Source of the DNA: Streptomyces mangrovisoli
Lineage (GTDB): Bacteria; Actinomycetota; Actinomycetes; Streptomycetales; Streptomycetaceae
Assembly: GCF_000974985.2 (NCBI RefSeq)
Contig: NZ_LAVA02000028.1
Coordinates: 1-64,000, forward strand
Reading direction: 5' to 3'
DNA length: 64,000 bases
Notes under the pieces: generated by a model
What the model was told of the DNA's origin: nothing
Databases searched by the model: none
The model's input: only the letters and a program-made list of their open reading frames with translations
Made by a program: the position numbers and the translations under genes
Shown here: piece after piece, positions 54,826 to 63,431 of the stretch
Layout of the letters: each line of letters begins with the position of its first letter
How positions within the stretch are numbered: the first letter of the stretch is position 1

Positions 54826-55219
54826 GTCGCTCTCCCCCTCTGGGTGTCTGCGGTGTCTCCAGCGCACGTAACGCGTGAGAGGCCGGACTTGTGCCCGACC
54901 CGAGGCGGAGATTTTGCCTCACATCAAGGTCTGTTACTCAATCGACACCCAACCGGATCCCTCGAGAGTGATCGGCTTGGATGGCGATCGGGACCGTACA
55001 CGGTCGTAATGCCGCACCTCAAAGGCGTCTCACCGTGTACTTCCCGTGATCAAGACCCCCGAAAACCAGGATTTTCCCGGCTTTCTGCCTAGGGGCATGA
55101 TCACGGAGAGTATATGGCCTGAAAATCGCCCGTGTGATCGATCACACAGGAGTCAGCTCGTTCCCTTGCCCGAAAATTCCGCGCAAAGCGAACATCCCCG
55201 CGTGTGTCGACGCATGCTC
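54826..55219. other. 394-bp gene-free, AT-richer gap upstream of DUF4193
   Basis: Contains no frame with coding composition. GC content drops clearly between about 54900 and 55200. It holds a 16-bp perfect palindrome (55132-55147) and scattered TGATC words (CCCGTGATCAAG, GGGCATGATCACGG). Long leader or small RNA promoter is possible; a structured RNA was not recognised. Confidence 0.6.
55132..55147. promoter_or_regulatory. 16-bp perfect palindrome GTGTGATCGATCACAC
   Basis: CRP/FNR-like half-sites TGTGA and TCACA with a 4-bp spacer (CRP uses 6). It is about 307 nt upstream of the DUF4193 start and ~70 nt past the cutS stop. Confidence 0.45.
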
Positions 55220-56476
55220 TCAGATCGGCAGGGTGACGCGCATCACGAGTCCGCCCCCTTCACGTGGCTCGGCCGAGATGTGGCCGCCGTGCGCGCGGGC
55301 CACGGACCGCGCGATCGACAGGCCGAGGCCCACTCCCTTGTCGCTGCCCGTGCGCTCCGTACGCAGCCGCCTGAAGGGCTCGAAGAGGTTGTCGATCTCG
55401 TACGCCGGGACGACCGGCCCGGTGTTCGACACCGTCAGGACCGCCTGTCCGGGCAGCGCCTCGGTGGTGACCTCCACCCAGCCGTCCTCCGGCACGTTGT
55501 AGCGCACCGCGTTCTGCACCAGGTTCAGCGCGATGCGCTCCAGCAGGACGCCGTTCCCCTGGACCACCGCGGGCCGCCGCTCGCCGCGCAGCACGACGCC
55601 CTTGGCCGCCGCCTCCGCGTGCACCTGGTCGACGGCCTGGGAGGCCACCTCGGCGAGGTCCACGGGCTTGCGCTCGACGATCTGGTTGTCGCTGCGGGCG
55701 AGCAGCAGCAGACCCTCCACGAGCTGCTCGCTGCGCTCGTTGGTGGCCAGCAGCGTCTTGCCGAGCTGTTGCAGCTCCACGGGCGCCTGCGGGTCGGACA
55801 GGTGCACCTCGAGCAGCGTGCGGTTGATCGCGAGCGGGGTGCGCAGCTCGTGCGAGGCGTTGCCCACGAAGCGCTGCTGCGCCGTGAACGCGCGCTGGAG
55901 GCGCTCCAGCATGTCGTCGAAGGTGTCGGCGAGCTCCTTGAGCTCGTCGTCCGGTCCGTCCAGCTCGATCCGGCGGGACAGGTCGGAACCGGCCACCGCG
56001 CGGGCGGTCCGGGTGATCCGGCCGAGCGGAGACAGGACCCGGCCCGCCATCGCGTAGCCGAAGGCGAAGGCGATCACGGCGAGGCCGAGCAGCGCCAGCA
56101 GGGAGCGGCTGAGGAGGTTGTCCAGGGCCGACTGCCGCTGCAGGTCCAGGCAATGGGCGACGGCCTCGTTGAACTCCCCCAGCTGCAGGGTGTTGGGGGT
56201 GCTGATCGCCGGGCAGTGCTCGCTGACGACCTTGATCTGGGAGGTCCCGCTCACGATCTTGAACAGCGGCTGGTTGCCGGTGTTGATGGCCTGCGCGGCG
56301 AGCAGATAGATGATCGACAGCAGCAGGATGCCGGCGATCAGGAACATGCCGCCGTACAGCAGCGTGAGGCGTATCCGGATGGTGGGGCGCAGCCAGGGGA
56401 AGGGCGCCTCCTGCTGCTTCCTGGGGTCCCAGGTGGGCTTGGGTGGCGCCTGGGCGGGCGCGGGGGTCGCTGCCAC
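55220..56476 (-). CDS. cutS: Sensor histidine kinase CutS
   Basis: 418 aa. Pro-rich cytoplasmic start, TM1 (~37-61), extracytoplasmic sensor (~62-120), TM2 (~125-148), HAMP, HisKA with phospho-His in VGNASHELRTPLA, HATPase with NLVQNAVRYN and GVGLGLSIARSV. The sensor holds exactly two cysteines, Cys88 and Cys109, the invariant pair described for Streptomyces CutS and thought to report disulfide formation. It follows cutR after 5 bp and begins at GTG 56476. Confidence 0.88.
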   Translation of the reverse strand: MAATPAPAQAPPKPTWDPRKQQEAPFPWLRPTIRIRLTLLYGGMFLIAGILLLSIIYLLAAQAINTGNQPLFKIVSGTSQIKVVSEHCPAISTPNTLQLGEFNEAVAHCLDLQRQSALDNLLSRSLLALLGLAVIAFAFGYAMAGRVLSPLGRITRTARAVAGSDLSRRIELDGPDDELKELADTFDDMLERLQRAFTAQQRFVGNASHELRTPLAINRTLLEVHLSDPQAPVELQQLGKTLLATNERSEQLVEGLLLLARSDNQIVERKPVDLAEVASQAVDQVHAEAAAKGVVLRGERRPAVVQGNGVLLERIALNLVQNAVRYNVPEDGWVEVTTEALPGQAVLTVSNTGPVVPAYEIDNLFEPFRRLRTERTGSDKGVGLGLSIARSVARAHGGHISAEPREGGGLVMRVTLPI

Positions 56477-56481
56477 GGCCG

Positions 56482-57135
56482 TCAGATCCGGTAGCCGGAA
56501 CCGGGGACGGTGACGATGACGGGCGGCTCGCCCAGCTTGCGGCGCAAGGTCATCACGGTGACGCGCACGACGTTCGTGAACGGGTCGGTGTTCTCGTCCC
56601 ACGCCTTCTCGAGCAGCTGCTCGGCGGAGACGACGGCGCCCTCGCTGCGCATCAGGACCTCGAGGACGGCGAACTCCTTCGGAGCGAGCTGCACCTCCTT
56701 GCCGTCGCGGAAGACCTCGCGGCGGTTGGGGTCGAGCTTGATGCCCGCGCGCTCCAGGACGGGCGGCAGCGGGACGCTGGTGCGCCGGCCGAGCGCGCGC
56801 ACGCGCGCGATGAGCTCGCTGAAGGCGAACGGCTTCGGGAGATAGTCGTCGGCACCGATCTCCAGGCCCTCGACACGGTCGCTGACGTCGCCGGACGCGG
56901 TGAGCATCAGGACGCGCGTGGGCATCCCGAGCTCGACGATCTTGCGGCAGACGTCGTCGCCGTGCACGAGCGGCAGGTCGCGGTCGAGGACGACCACGTC
57001 GTAGTCGTTGACGCCGATGCGCTCCAGGGCGGCCGCACCGTCGTACACGACGTCGACGGCCATGGCCTCGCGGCGCAGCCCGGTGGCCACCGCATCCGCG
57101 AGCAGTTGCTCGTCCTCGACGACGAGTACGCGCAC
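56482..57135 (-). CDS. cutR: OmpR-family response regulator CutR
   Basis: 217 aa, the length of S. lividans/coelicolor CutR. Receiver Asp in VVVLDRDLPLVHGDD, Lys in YLPKPFAFSELIAR; winged-helix output with LAPKEFAVLEVLMRSEGAVV and VVRVTVMTLRRKLG. GTG 57135 has GGAAGGA 8 nt upstream. First gene of cutR-cutS, reported to control secretion-stress proteases such as HtrA-type enzymes. Confidence 0.9.
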   Translation of the reverse strand: MRVLVVEDEQLLADAVATGLRREAMAVDVVYDGAAALERIGVNDYDVVVLDRDLPLVHGDDVCRKIVELGMPTRVLMLTASGDVSDRVEGLEIGADDYLPKPFAFSELIARVRALGRRTSVPLPPVLERAGIKLDPNRREVFRDGKEVQLAPKEFAVLEVLMRSEGAVVSAEQLLEKAWDENTDPFTNVVRVTVMTLRRKLGEPPVIVTVPGSGYRI

Positions 57136-57551
57136 GTCGCTTGTCCTTCCTGTGTCCACCCGCGTAGCGCCCTGAGGGCGCACGCGGGCAGGGGCCTTCG
57201 TGAGTGTGTGGCATCCATCCTGCCCTTTTCGGCCATAAGTCGGCTGTAAGACGCATGACGGGGCGACAGATCGGGGGCCGGGGGCCCCGGGAATGCCAGA
57301 TTTTCTCGTGCGGTTGAGGTTTCCGTGGAAGGAAGCGGGGGGAGGACGGCTTTACACCCCGCGATCACGCTCTGCATGTGCCGCAGCACCATGCGGTATA
57401 CCGCACTCCGCTTCTTGGCAGAGCACGCGTGGGCGTCCGGCACCGTCGCCGCCCGGCCGGGCAGCGCTGGGCACCCGCAAGACGTGATCGCCCTTTTTCC
57501 ACGGCACACCCCCGTGCCACCGACCCACGACCCAGGACGAGGGGGCGCAGC
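57136..57551. other. 416-bp gap between divergent cutR and a small gene
   Basis: Contains the cutR promoter side, a GC-rich run near 57270-57290, an AT-richer segment near 57300, and the 14-bp palindrome at 57392. A frame starting near 57378 runs into the 57-codon gene but its upstream part has poor coding composition. Confidence 0.55.
57392..57405. promoter_or_regulatory. 14-bp perfect palindrome TGCGGTATACCGCA
   Basis: About 147-160 nt upstream of the small gene at 57552 and ~260 nt upstream of cutR. Candidate operator for either. Confidence 0.35.
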
Positions 57552-57725
57552 ATGGACGCATTCACCGCAGGACTTCTGCAGCGCATAAAGGCGACCGAGT
57601 CCGACATCACGCGCGCTCGCAACGAGGGCGACGACTTCCTCGTCGAGGTGGAACAGGCCGAACTCGACGACCTGCGCCGTCTCGCCGCCGAACACGGTGT
57701 GGAAGTCACCGCGACGAGCGTCTGA
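57552..57725 (+). CDS. Conserved 57-residue helical protein
   Basis: MDAFTAGLLQRIKATESDI... ; charged, predicted two-helix peptide with heptad-like spacing (LVEVEQAELDDLRRLAAEHG), no Cys, no membrane span. ATG 57552 follows GAGGGGG. Its composition (G/C-ended codons) and the terminator directly after support it as real. Streptomyces genomes carry such short proteins upstream of the inositol monophosphatase gene. Function unknown. Confidence 0.7.
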   Translation: MDAFTAGLLQRIKATESDITRARNEGDDFLVEVEQAELDDLRRLAAEHGVEVTATSV

Positions 57726-57739
57726 CGCATCCGCACGAC

Positions 57740-57776
57740 GGCGGGGCCCCGGTGAATCCAGCACCGGGGCCCCGCC
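57740..57776. terminator. Bidirectional terminator
   Basis: 15-bp perfect stem GGCGGGGCCCCGGTG and complement with a 7-nt loop, 14 nt after the 57-codon gene and 19 nt past the end of the inositol monophosphatase gene. Confidence 0.88.
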
Positions 57777-57795
57777 TCGTTCTCGATCACCCGCG

Positions 57796-58623
57796 TCAGT
57801 CGTGCCAGGCGCCGAAGTCCTCCAGGAGGCGCTGGAGGGGTTCGAAGACGCCCGGGGTACCCGCGACCGTGAGATCGCGTGACGGGCGCTCTCCGGGGCG
57901 TCCACCGGTCAGCGCGCCCGCCTCCCGTGCGATGAGGTCGCCCGCCGCGACGTCCCAGGCGTTCAGGCCGCGCTCGTAGTAGCCGTCCAGCCGGCCCGCC
58001 GCCAGGTCGCACAGGTCGACGGCGGCCGAGCCGCCGCGCCGGATGTCGCGCAGCAGCGGGATCAGCCGGTGGGCGACCTCGGCCTGGTGGGCGCGGACCT
58101 CGGTGACGTAGTTGAAGCCCGTGGAGACGAGCGCCTGCTCCAGGGGCGGCGCGGCCCGCACGGCGAGCGCGCGCTCGCCGTCCCAGGCCCCGGTGGCACG
58201 GGCGCCGCCGCCGCGGACCGCGTGGAAGGTCTCCCCGCGCATCGGGACGGCGACCACGCCCACGACGGTCTCGCCGTCCTGCTCGGCCGCGATGGAGACG
58301 GACCACGTGGGCAGTCCGTAGAGGTAGTTGACCGTGCCGTCGAGCGGGTCGATCACCCAGCGCACCCCGCTGGTGCCCTCCGTGGCGGAGCCCTCCTCGC
58401 CGAGGAATCCGTCGTCGGGGCGGCGGTCGGCGATCAGGCCGGTGATCAGCTTCTCCGCCGCGATGTCCATCTCGGTCACGACGTCGATGGGGCTGGACTT
58501 GGTGGCGGCGACCGCGAGATCGGCCGGCCGGCCGTCGCGCAGGAGTGCACCGGCCCGGCGGGCGGCCTCCTGGGCGAGGGCGAGCAGGTCCGCGTGCAGG
58601 GTCTCGGTCACGGTGCTCCTCAT
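57796..58623 (-). CDS. suhB: Inositol monophosphatase family protein
   Basis: 275 aa. Metal site GEEGSA (~75), [17 protein letters not shown] (~90-106) and the C-terminal [18 protein letters not shown] (~220) are all intact. It dephosphorylates myo-inositol-1-phosphate or similar sugars; in mycobacteria the same position holds SuhB (Rv2701c). ATG 58623 overlaps the ferrochelatase stop (ATGA), so both are one operon. Confidence 0.92.
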   Translation of the reverse strand: MRSTVTETLHADLLALAQEAARRAGALLRDGRPADLAVAATKSSPIDVVTEMDIAAEKLITGLIADRRPDDGFLGEEGSATEGTSGVRWVIDPLDGTVNYLYGLPTWSVSIAAEQDGETVVGVVAVPMRGETFHAVRGGGARATGAWDGERALAVRAAPPLEQALVSTGFNYVTEVRAHQAEVAHRLIPLLRDIRRGGSAAVDLCDLAAGRLDGYYERGLNAWDVAAGDLIAREAGALTGGRPGERPSRDLTVAGTPGVFEPLQRLLEDFGAWHD

Positions 58624-59747
58624 GCGTAGGGGCTGTCGGCACCCGCGGCGGCGGGGCGGGGGGCGCGGGCCGGGCAGCAGCCCACCGGGCAGACGTCGTG
58701 GCTCGCGCCGAGCGCGCCGAGGGCGCAGGGCGTGACCGGCAGACCGCGCTCGGCGGCGGCGCGCTCCAGGACGAGCTCGCGGACCGCGCCGGCGAAGCGG
58801 GGGTCGGCGCCGACGGTGGCGGAGCGGCGCACCGGCAGCCCGAGCTCCCCGGCCTTGGCGGTGGCCTCCGTGTCGAGGTCGTAGAGGACCTCCATGTGGT
58901 CGGAGACGAAGCCGATCGGGACCATGACGACGGCCGGGACGCCGGCCGCGTGGCGCTCCTCGAGGTGGTCGCAGATGTCCGGCTCGAGCCAGGGGATGTG
59001 CGGGGCGCCGGAGCGCGACTGGTAGACGAGCTGCCAGGGGCGGTCGACACCGGTGCGCTCGCGGACGGCGTCGGCGACGAAGCGGGCCACGTCCAGGTGC
59101 TGGGCGACGTACGCTCCGCCGTCGCCGTGGTCCTCGGCCGGTCCCGAGGTGTCGGCGGCCGAGGTGGGGATGGAGTGCGTGGTGAAGGCGAGGTGCGCGC
59201 CGTCCCGGACGTCCTCGGGGAGGTCGGCGAGGGAGTCGAGCACGCCCTCGACCATCGGCTCCAGGAAGCCGGGGTGGTTGAAGTAGTGCCGCAGCTTGTC
59301 CACCTTCGGCACGTCGACGCCCTCGTCCCGGAGCGTGCCCAGCGCGTCGGCGAGGTTCTCGCGGTACTGCCGGCAGCCCGAGTAGGAGGCGTACGCGCTG
59401 GTGGCCAGGACCAGGACGTGGCGGCGGCCGTCCGCGGCCATCTCGCGCAGGGTGTCCGTGAGGTACGGCGCCCAGTTGCGGTTGCCCCAGTACACCGGCA
59501 GGTCCAGGCCGTGATCGGCGAAGTCCTTGCGCAGGGCGTCCAGCAGGGCGCGGTTCTGGGCGTTGATCGGGCTGACGCCGCCGAACAGGAAGTAGTGCTG
59601 CCCGACCTCCTTGAGGCGTTCCTTCGGGATGCCGCGGCCCCGCGTCACGTTCTCCAGGAACGGGACCACGTCGTCCGGGCCCTCCGGGCCGCCGAACGAG
59701 AGCAGGAGCAGGGCGTCGTAGGGCGTGGAATCGAGCGCGTCTGGCAT
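58620..59747 (-). CDS. hemH: Coproporphyrin ferrochelatase
   Basis: 375 aa. Family hallmarks: [38 protein letters not shown] (active-site His) and [17 protein letters not shown]. The C-terminal cluster [18 protein letters not shown] carries Cys residues that bind a 2Fe-2S cluster in actinobacterial enzymes. Actinobacteria insert iron into coproporphyrin III, so CpfC is the newer name. ATG 59747 has AGGA 8 nt upstream. An iron-box-like site lies between it and the divergent MFS gene. Confidence 0.94.
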   Translation of the reverse strand: MPDALDSTPYDALLLLSFGGPEGPDDVVPFLENVTRGRGIPKERLKEVGQHYFLFGGVSPINAQNRALLDALRKDFADHGLDLPVYWGNRNWAPYLTDTLREMAADGRRHVLVLATSAYASYSGCRQYRENLADALGTLRDEGVDVPKVDKLRHYFNHPGFLEPMVEGVLDSLADLPEDVRDGAHLAFTTHSIPTSAADTSGPAEDHGDGGAYVAQHLDVARFVADAVRERTGVDRPWQLVYQSRSGAPHIPWLEPDICDHLEERHAAGVPAVVMVPIGFVSDHMEVLYDLDTEATAKAGELGLPVRRSATVGADPRFAGAVRELVLERAAAERGLPVTPCALGALGASHDVCPVGCCPARAPRPAAAGADSPYA

Positions 59748-59799
59748 GACTCCGATCCTGCCACCCGGCACCGACGGGCCGAAAACGGAGGGGGACGCG

Positions 59800-59865
59800 C
59801 CGGGGCGGGTGTCTCCCCGCGGCCCCGGCGCACCGGGGCGGGTGTCGCTCCGCGGACCCCGGCGC
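59800..59865. repeat. 33-bp tandem duplication
   Basis: CCGGGGCGGGTGTC...CCCCGGCGC twice (59800 and 59833) with three or four mismatches. Each copy can fold through CGCCGGGG/CCCCGGCG arms. Confidence 0.75.
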
Positions 59866-59936
59866 GCCCGGCCGACGCCCCCGTGTCCGTCCCTGCCTGC
59901 ACCGGAGCGGGGATCGGGGCGGTACCGAGGGGTGCG

Positions 59937-59955
59937 TTAGGTTGACCTAACTCGT
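59937..59955. promoter_or_regulatory. Iron-box-like palindrome (DmdR1/IdeR type)
   Basis: TTAGGTTGACCTAA is a perfect palindrome and matches about 12-13 of the 19 positions of the DmdR1/IdeR consensus TTAGGTTAGSCTAACCTAA. It is 142-123 nt upstream of GTG 60079 and ~190 nt upstream of hemH. Confidence 0.55.
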
Positions 59956-60078
59956 AAGCTGTATCGACCGCATTGGCGCCTTACGGATGCGGTCATGAGC
60001 TTTTCCGCCGAGCCGCCTCTCCACGCCGTACCGAGCCGTCGTGCGCGCGTGACCGCATCCCGTCCATCGGAGCCCCCC

Positions 60079-61317
60079 GTGCCCAGCCCCTACCGCGCCC
60101 TGTTCGCCGCCCCCGGCACCAAGGGGTTCGCGGCCGCCGGCTTCGTCGGCCGTATGCCGCTGTCCATGATGGGCATCGGCGTCGTGACGATGATCTCCCA
60201 GCTGACCGGCCGCTACGGCCTCGCGGGCGGGCTGTCGGCGACCATCGCGCTGGCCGCTGCGGCGATCGGGCCGCAGATCTCCCGGCTGGTGGACCTGCAC
60301 GGGCAGCGGCGGGTGCTGCGCCCGGCGACGCTGGTCGCGCTCGCCGCCGCCGCGGGCCTGCTGCTCGCGACCCGCTTCGGCTGGCCGGACTGGGTGCTGT
60401 TCGTCTGCGCCGTGGGCATCGGCTCCGTGCCGAGCCTCGGCGCGATGGTCCGGGCGCGCTGGGCCGCGCTGTACCGGGGCACCCCGCAACTGCACACCGC
60501 GTACTCGTTCGAGTCCGTGGTGGACGAGGTGTGCTTCATCTTCGGGCCGATCATCTCGATCGGCCTGTCGACGGCCTGGTTCCCGCAGGCGGGACCGCTG
60601 CTGGCGGGCTGCTTCCTGGCGGCCGGCGTCTTCTGGCTGACGGCGCAGCGGGCCACCGAGCCGCAGCCGCACCCGCGCGAGCACCACGGCGCCGGCAGCG
60701 CGCTCGGCTCGCGCGGGCTCCAGGTCCTCGTGACCACCTTCGTGGCGACCGGGACGATCTTCGGCGCGGTCGACGTGGTCACCGTGGCGTTCGCCGACGA
60801 GCGCGGCCACAAGAGCGCGGCGAGCGTCGTCCTGGCGCTGTACGCGGCGGGCTCCTGCGTCGCGGGCGCCGCGTTCGGGCTCATGCGGTTCGCGGGTCCG
60901 CCCGCCCGCAGGTGGCTGCTGGGCATATGCGCGATGGCCGTGAGTATGATCCCCCTCCTACTGGTCGGAAACTTGCCGTTCCTGGCCGTGGCGCTGTTCG
61001 TTGCGGGCCTGTCCATCGCACCCACGATGATCACGACGATGTCCCTCATCGAAGAGCACGTACCTCGCGCACGACTGACCGAAGGGATGACCTGGATCAG
61101 CACAGGGCTCGCGGTGGGGGTCGCCATCGGCTCCTCCGTCGCCGGCTGGGTGATCGACGCGGCGGGCGCACGCGCGGGGTACGGGGTTCCGGCGGTGTCC
61201 GGGGCCGTCGCGGTCGCGGTCGGTTTCCTGGGGTACCGCCGGCTCAGCAAGCCGGCTCCGGGTCGGGGAGGCACGGTTGAGCACCACAGTCAGCGCGAAG
61301 AGCGGCACGTGGCGTAA
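60079..61317 (+). CDS. Major facilitator superfamily transporter
   Basis: 412 aa with about 12 TM helices. YRALFAAPGTKGFAAAGFVGRMPLSMMGIG starts helix 1; LVDLHGQRRVLRPATLV is the loop 2-3 signature. GTG 60079 has GGAG 6 nt upstream; the ATG at 59995 would add a 28-residue basic tail. No substrate is evident. Iron control is suggested by the upstream palindrome, so a siderophore or drug exporter is possible. Its 3' end overlaps the next gene by 41 bp. Confidence 0.85.
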   Translation: MPSPYRALFAAPGTKGFAAAGFVGRMPLSMMGIGVVTMISQLTGRYGLAGGLSATIALAAAAIGPQISRLVDLHGQRRVLRPATLVALAAAAGLLLATRFGWPDWVLFVCAVGIGSVPSLGAMVRARWAALYRGTPQLHTAYSFESVVDEVCFIFGPIISIGLSTAWFPQAGPLLAGCFLAAGVFWLTAQRATEPQPHPREHHGAGSALGSRGLQVLVTTFVATGTIFGAVDVVTVAFADERGHKSAASVVLALYAAGSCVAGAAFGLMRFAGPPARRWLLGICAMAVSMIPLLLVGNLPFLAVALFVAGLSIAPTMITTMSLIEEHVPRARLTEGMTWISTGLAVGVAIGSSVAGWVIDAAGARAGYGVPAVSGAVAVAVGFLGYRRLSKPAPGRGGTVEHHSQREERHVA

Positions 61318-62596
61318 CTGGGGCGGCAACGTCTCAGCCCGGCCGGTTCGGGAGGTCGAACCGGCGTCCGTCGAGGAGCTGGCCGCCGCCGTGCGGAAGG
61401 CCGCGGAGGACGGGCTGAAGGTGAAGCCGGTCGGCACCGGCCACTCCTTCACCTCGATCGCCGCCACCGACGGGGTATTGATCCGGCCTCAACTGTTGAC
61501 GGGTATCCGGGCGATCGACCGTGACGCCATGACCGTCACCGTCGAGGCGGGCACCCCGCTCAAGAGACTCAATGTCGCGCTGGCGCGCGAGGGGCTGTCG
61601 CTCACCAACATGGGCGACATCATGGAGCAGACCGTCTCCGGCGCCACCAGCACCGGCACGCACGGCACCGGGCGGGACTCCGCCTCCATAGCCGCCCAGA
61701 TCAAGGGTCTGGAGCTGGTCCTGGCGGACGGCTCGGTGATGGCGTGCTCCGAGAAGGAGAACCCCGAGGTCTTCGCGGCGGCCCGGATCGGCCTCGGTGC
61801 GCTGGGCATCGTCACCGCGATCACGTTCGCCGTGGAGCCGACCTTCCTGTTGACGGCCCGCGAGGAGCCGATGGCGTTCGACCAGGTCCTCGCCGACTTC
61901 GACGGGCTGTGGGCCGAGAACGAGCACTTCGAGTTCTACTGGTTCCCGCACACCGGCAACACCAACACCAAGCGCAACAACCGCAGCGCCGGCCCGGAGC
62001 AGCCGGTGGGGAAGCTGTCGGGTTGGTTCGAGGACGAGTTCCTCTCCAACGGCGTCTTCAAGGCGGCCAACCTGCTCGGCCGGGCGGTGCCCGCGGTCAT
62101 CCCGTCGATCGCGCAGATCTCCAGCAAGGCCCTGTCGGCGCGCACCTACACCGACATCCCGTACAAGGTCTACACCTCGCCGCGCCGGGTGCGGTTCGTG
62201 GAGATGGAGTACGCCGTGCCGCGCGAGGCGCTGGTGGACACCCTGCGCGAGCTGAAGGCGATGGTCGACGCCTCCGACCTGAGGATCAGCTTCCCGGTCG
62301 AGGTGCGTACGGCGCCGGCCGACGACATCGCGCTGTCCACGGCGTCCGGCCGCGACAGCGCGTACGTCGCCGTCCACATGTTCCGCGGGACGCCGTACCA
62401 GGCGTACTTCACGGCCGCCGAGCGGATCTTCACCGCGCACGAGGGCCGGCCGCACTGGGGCAAGGTGCACACCCGGGACGCCGAGTACCTCGCCGGGGTC
62501 TATCCGCGCTTCGGCGAGTTCACGGCGCTGCGGGACCGTCTTGACCCTGATCGGCTGTTCCAGAACGACTACTTGCGGAGGGTGCTGGGGCAGTAG
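61277..62596 (+). CDS. FAD-linked aldonolactone oxidase-like protein (ALO/GULO type)
   Basis: 439 aa, VAO-superfamily flavoprotein. VGTGHSFTSIAATDGVLI (~50-67) is the FAD site whose His is covalently linked in gulonolactone oxidases; TGTHGTG (~130) and the C-terminal HWGK (HWxK) are present. It should oxidise an aldono-1,4-lactone or sugar alcohol. TTG 61277 with GGGGAGG 5 nt upstream is the only supported start, inside the MFS gene. Its end overlaps a minus-strand gene by 77 bp. Confidence 0.88.
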   Translation: MSTTVSAKSGTWRNWGGNVSARPVREVEPASVEELAAAVRKAAEDGLKVKPVGTGHSFTSIAATDGVLIRPQLLTGIRAIDRDAMTVTVEAGTPLKRLNVALAREGLSLTNMGDIMEQTVSGATSTGTHGTGRDSASIAAQIKGLELVLADGSVMACSEKENPEVFAAARIGLGALGIVTAITFAVEPTFLLTAREEPMAFDQVLADFDGLWAENEHFEFYWFPHTGNTNTKRNNRSAGPEQPVGKLSGWFEDEFLSNGVFKAANLLGRAVPAVIPSIAQISSKALSARTYTDIPYKVYTSPRRVRFVEMEYAVPREALVDTLRELKAMVDASDLRISFPVEVRTAPADDIALSTASGRDSAYVAVHMFRGTPYQAYFTAAERIFTAHEGRPHWGKVHTRDAEYLAGVYPRFGEFTALRDRLDPDRLFQNDYLRRVLGQ

Positions 62597-63389
62597 CGGT
62601 GCCGCTCGCCGCCGGGTCGGGGGAGCCGTCGTCACCGGTCCCCCCGCTCGTGGAACCGGGGTCGGCGGACTGCTGTCCGCCGGAGTCCTGGCCCTGCGCG
62701 GAGCCGGCCGGCGCGGGCGTCGAACCCTGGTCGGTCGAACCGTCCTGCGGCACGGAGGCCTCCGGTGAAGGGGTCGCGGCGCCGTCGGAGGAGGTGCCGG
62801 AGCCGGAGTCCGTCGAGGGCGCCGGCGAGGGAGTGGTGGAGCCGGACTTCGAGGAGGACGAGCCGTGTCCGGTGAGGGCGTCGCTCACCGTGGTGGCTCC
62901 CCCGCCGCTGAAGGTGGTGCCGGACACCATCTCGTACGTCGTGATGCCGGCCATCGTCACTCCGAAGACCAGGGCGGCCGCGACCACGGGACGCTTCCAG
63001 CTCTTGACCTTGGCCCGGTAGACGGTGCCCTCGCCGAACTCGCCGGGCCGGGCCGCATGCGGCTCCGGTTCTCTGCCCACGGCGCCCGTCCCGCGGAACT
63101 GCTCGCCGGTGCGCCGGAAGAAGTGCTGGAACAGGCTGCCGCCGCACGTGGCGATGACACTGACCACGCCGGCGCCGAGGATCGTGCCGTACACACCGAA
63201 GTACGAGGCGAGTTTGGCGGCCACCACCGCGGCCACCGCGCTTCCCGCGACCTGGGGCACGCTCAGGTCGAGCCGCTTCCTCCCGGCCGGCTTCGTCGTC
63301 ACCTCCTCTCCGGTGCTCGGCTCGTCGACGTCTTCGGGCCTTCCGCGCATTCCCGGACCTTGCCTGACTTTCCTGTACTTGATCGACAT
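62520..63389 (-). CDS. Membrane-anchored protein with Ser/Thr/Gly/Pro-rich C-terminal tail
   Basis: 289 aa (276 from ATG 63350). Basic start, TM helix ~45-78 (VPQVAGSAVAAVVAAKLASYFG...GGSLFQHFF), a cytoplasmic loop, second TM (~125-145, VVAAALVFGVTMAGITTYEM), then ~130 residues of Ser, Thr, Gly, Pro and Asp, probably exposed. Function unknown. ATG 63350 has AAGG 8 nt upstream; ATG 63389 lies within the repeat region and has no clear site. Confidence 0.7.
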   Translation of the reverse strand: MSIKYRKVRQGPGMRGRPEDVDEPSTGEEVTTKPAGRKRLDLSVPQVAGSAVAAVVAAKLASYFGVYGTILGAGVVSVIATCGGSLFQHFFRRTGEQFRGTGAVGREPEPHAARPGEFGEGTVYRAKVKSWKRPVVAAALVFGVTMAGITTYEMVSGTTFSGGGATTVSDALTGHGSSSSKSGSTTPSPAPSTDSGSGTSSDGAATPSPEASVPQDGSTDQGSTPAPAGSAQGQDSGGQQSADPGSTSGGTGDDGSPDPAASGTATAPAPSASSRSGTADQGQDGPAAP

Positions 63390-63431
63390 GACGCACTTGA
63401 TCGACTTTCATGGACTCGATTGATCAAGTGC
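63377..63431. promoter_or_regulatory. Triple TTGATC repeat, candidate operator
   Basis: ACTTGATCGAC twice (63377-63387 and 63395-63405, 18-bp period), then the inverted arm GATCAAGTGC (63422-63431), complementary to GCACTTGATC over 10 bp. It straddles the first possible start of the minus-strand gene. Confidence 0.5.

Larger units (their letters stand above)
59748..60078. other. 331-bp divergent gap between hemH and the MFS gene
   Basis: Contains the 33-bp tandem duplication at 59800, the iron-box-like palindrome at 59937, and the 5' leader of the MFS gene, where an in-frame ATG at 59995 is possible but lacks a ribosome site. Confidence 0.6.

Noticed and set aside
57325-57588. 87-codon plus-strand frame upstream of the 57-codon gene
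   Set aside because: Poor third-position bias and no ribosome site; it overlaps the real small gene in another frame.
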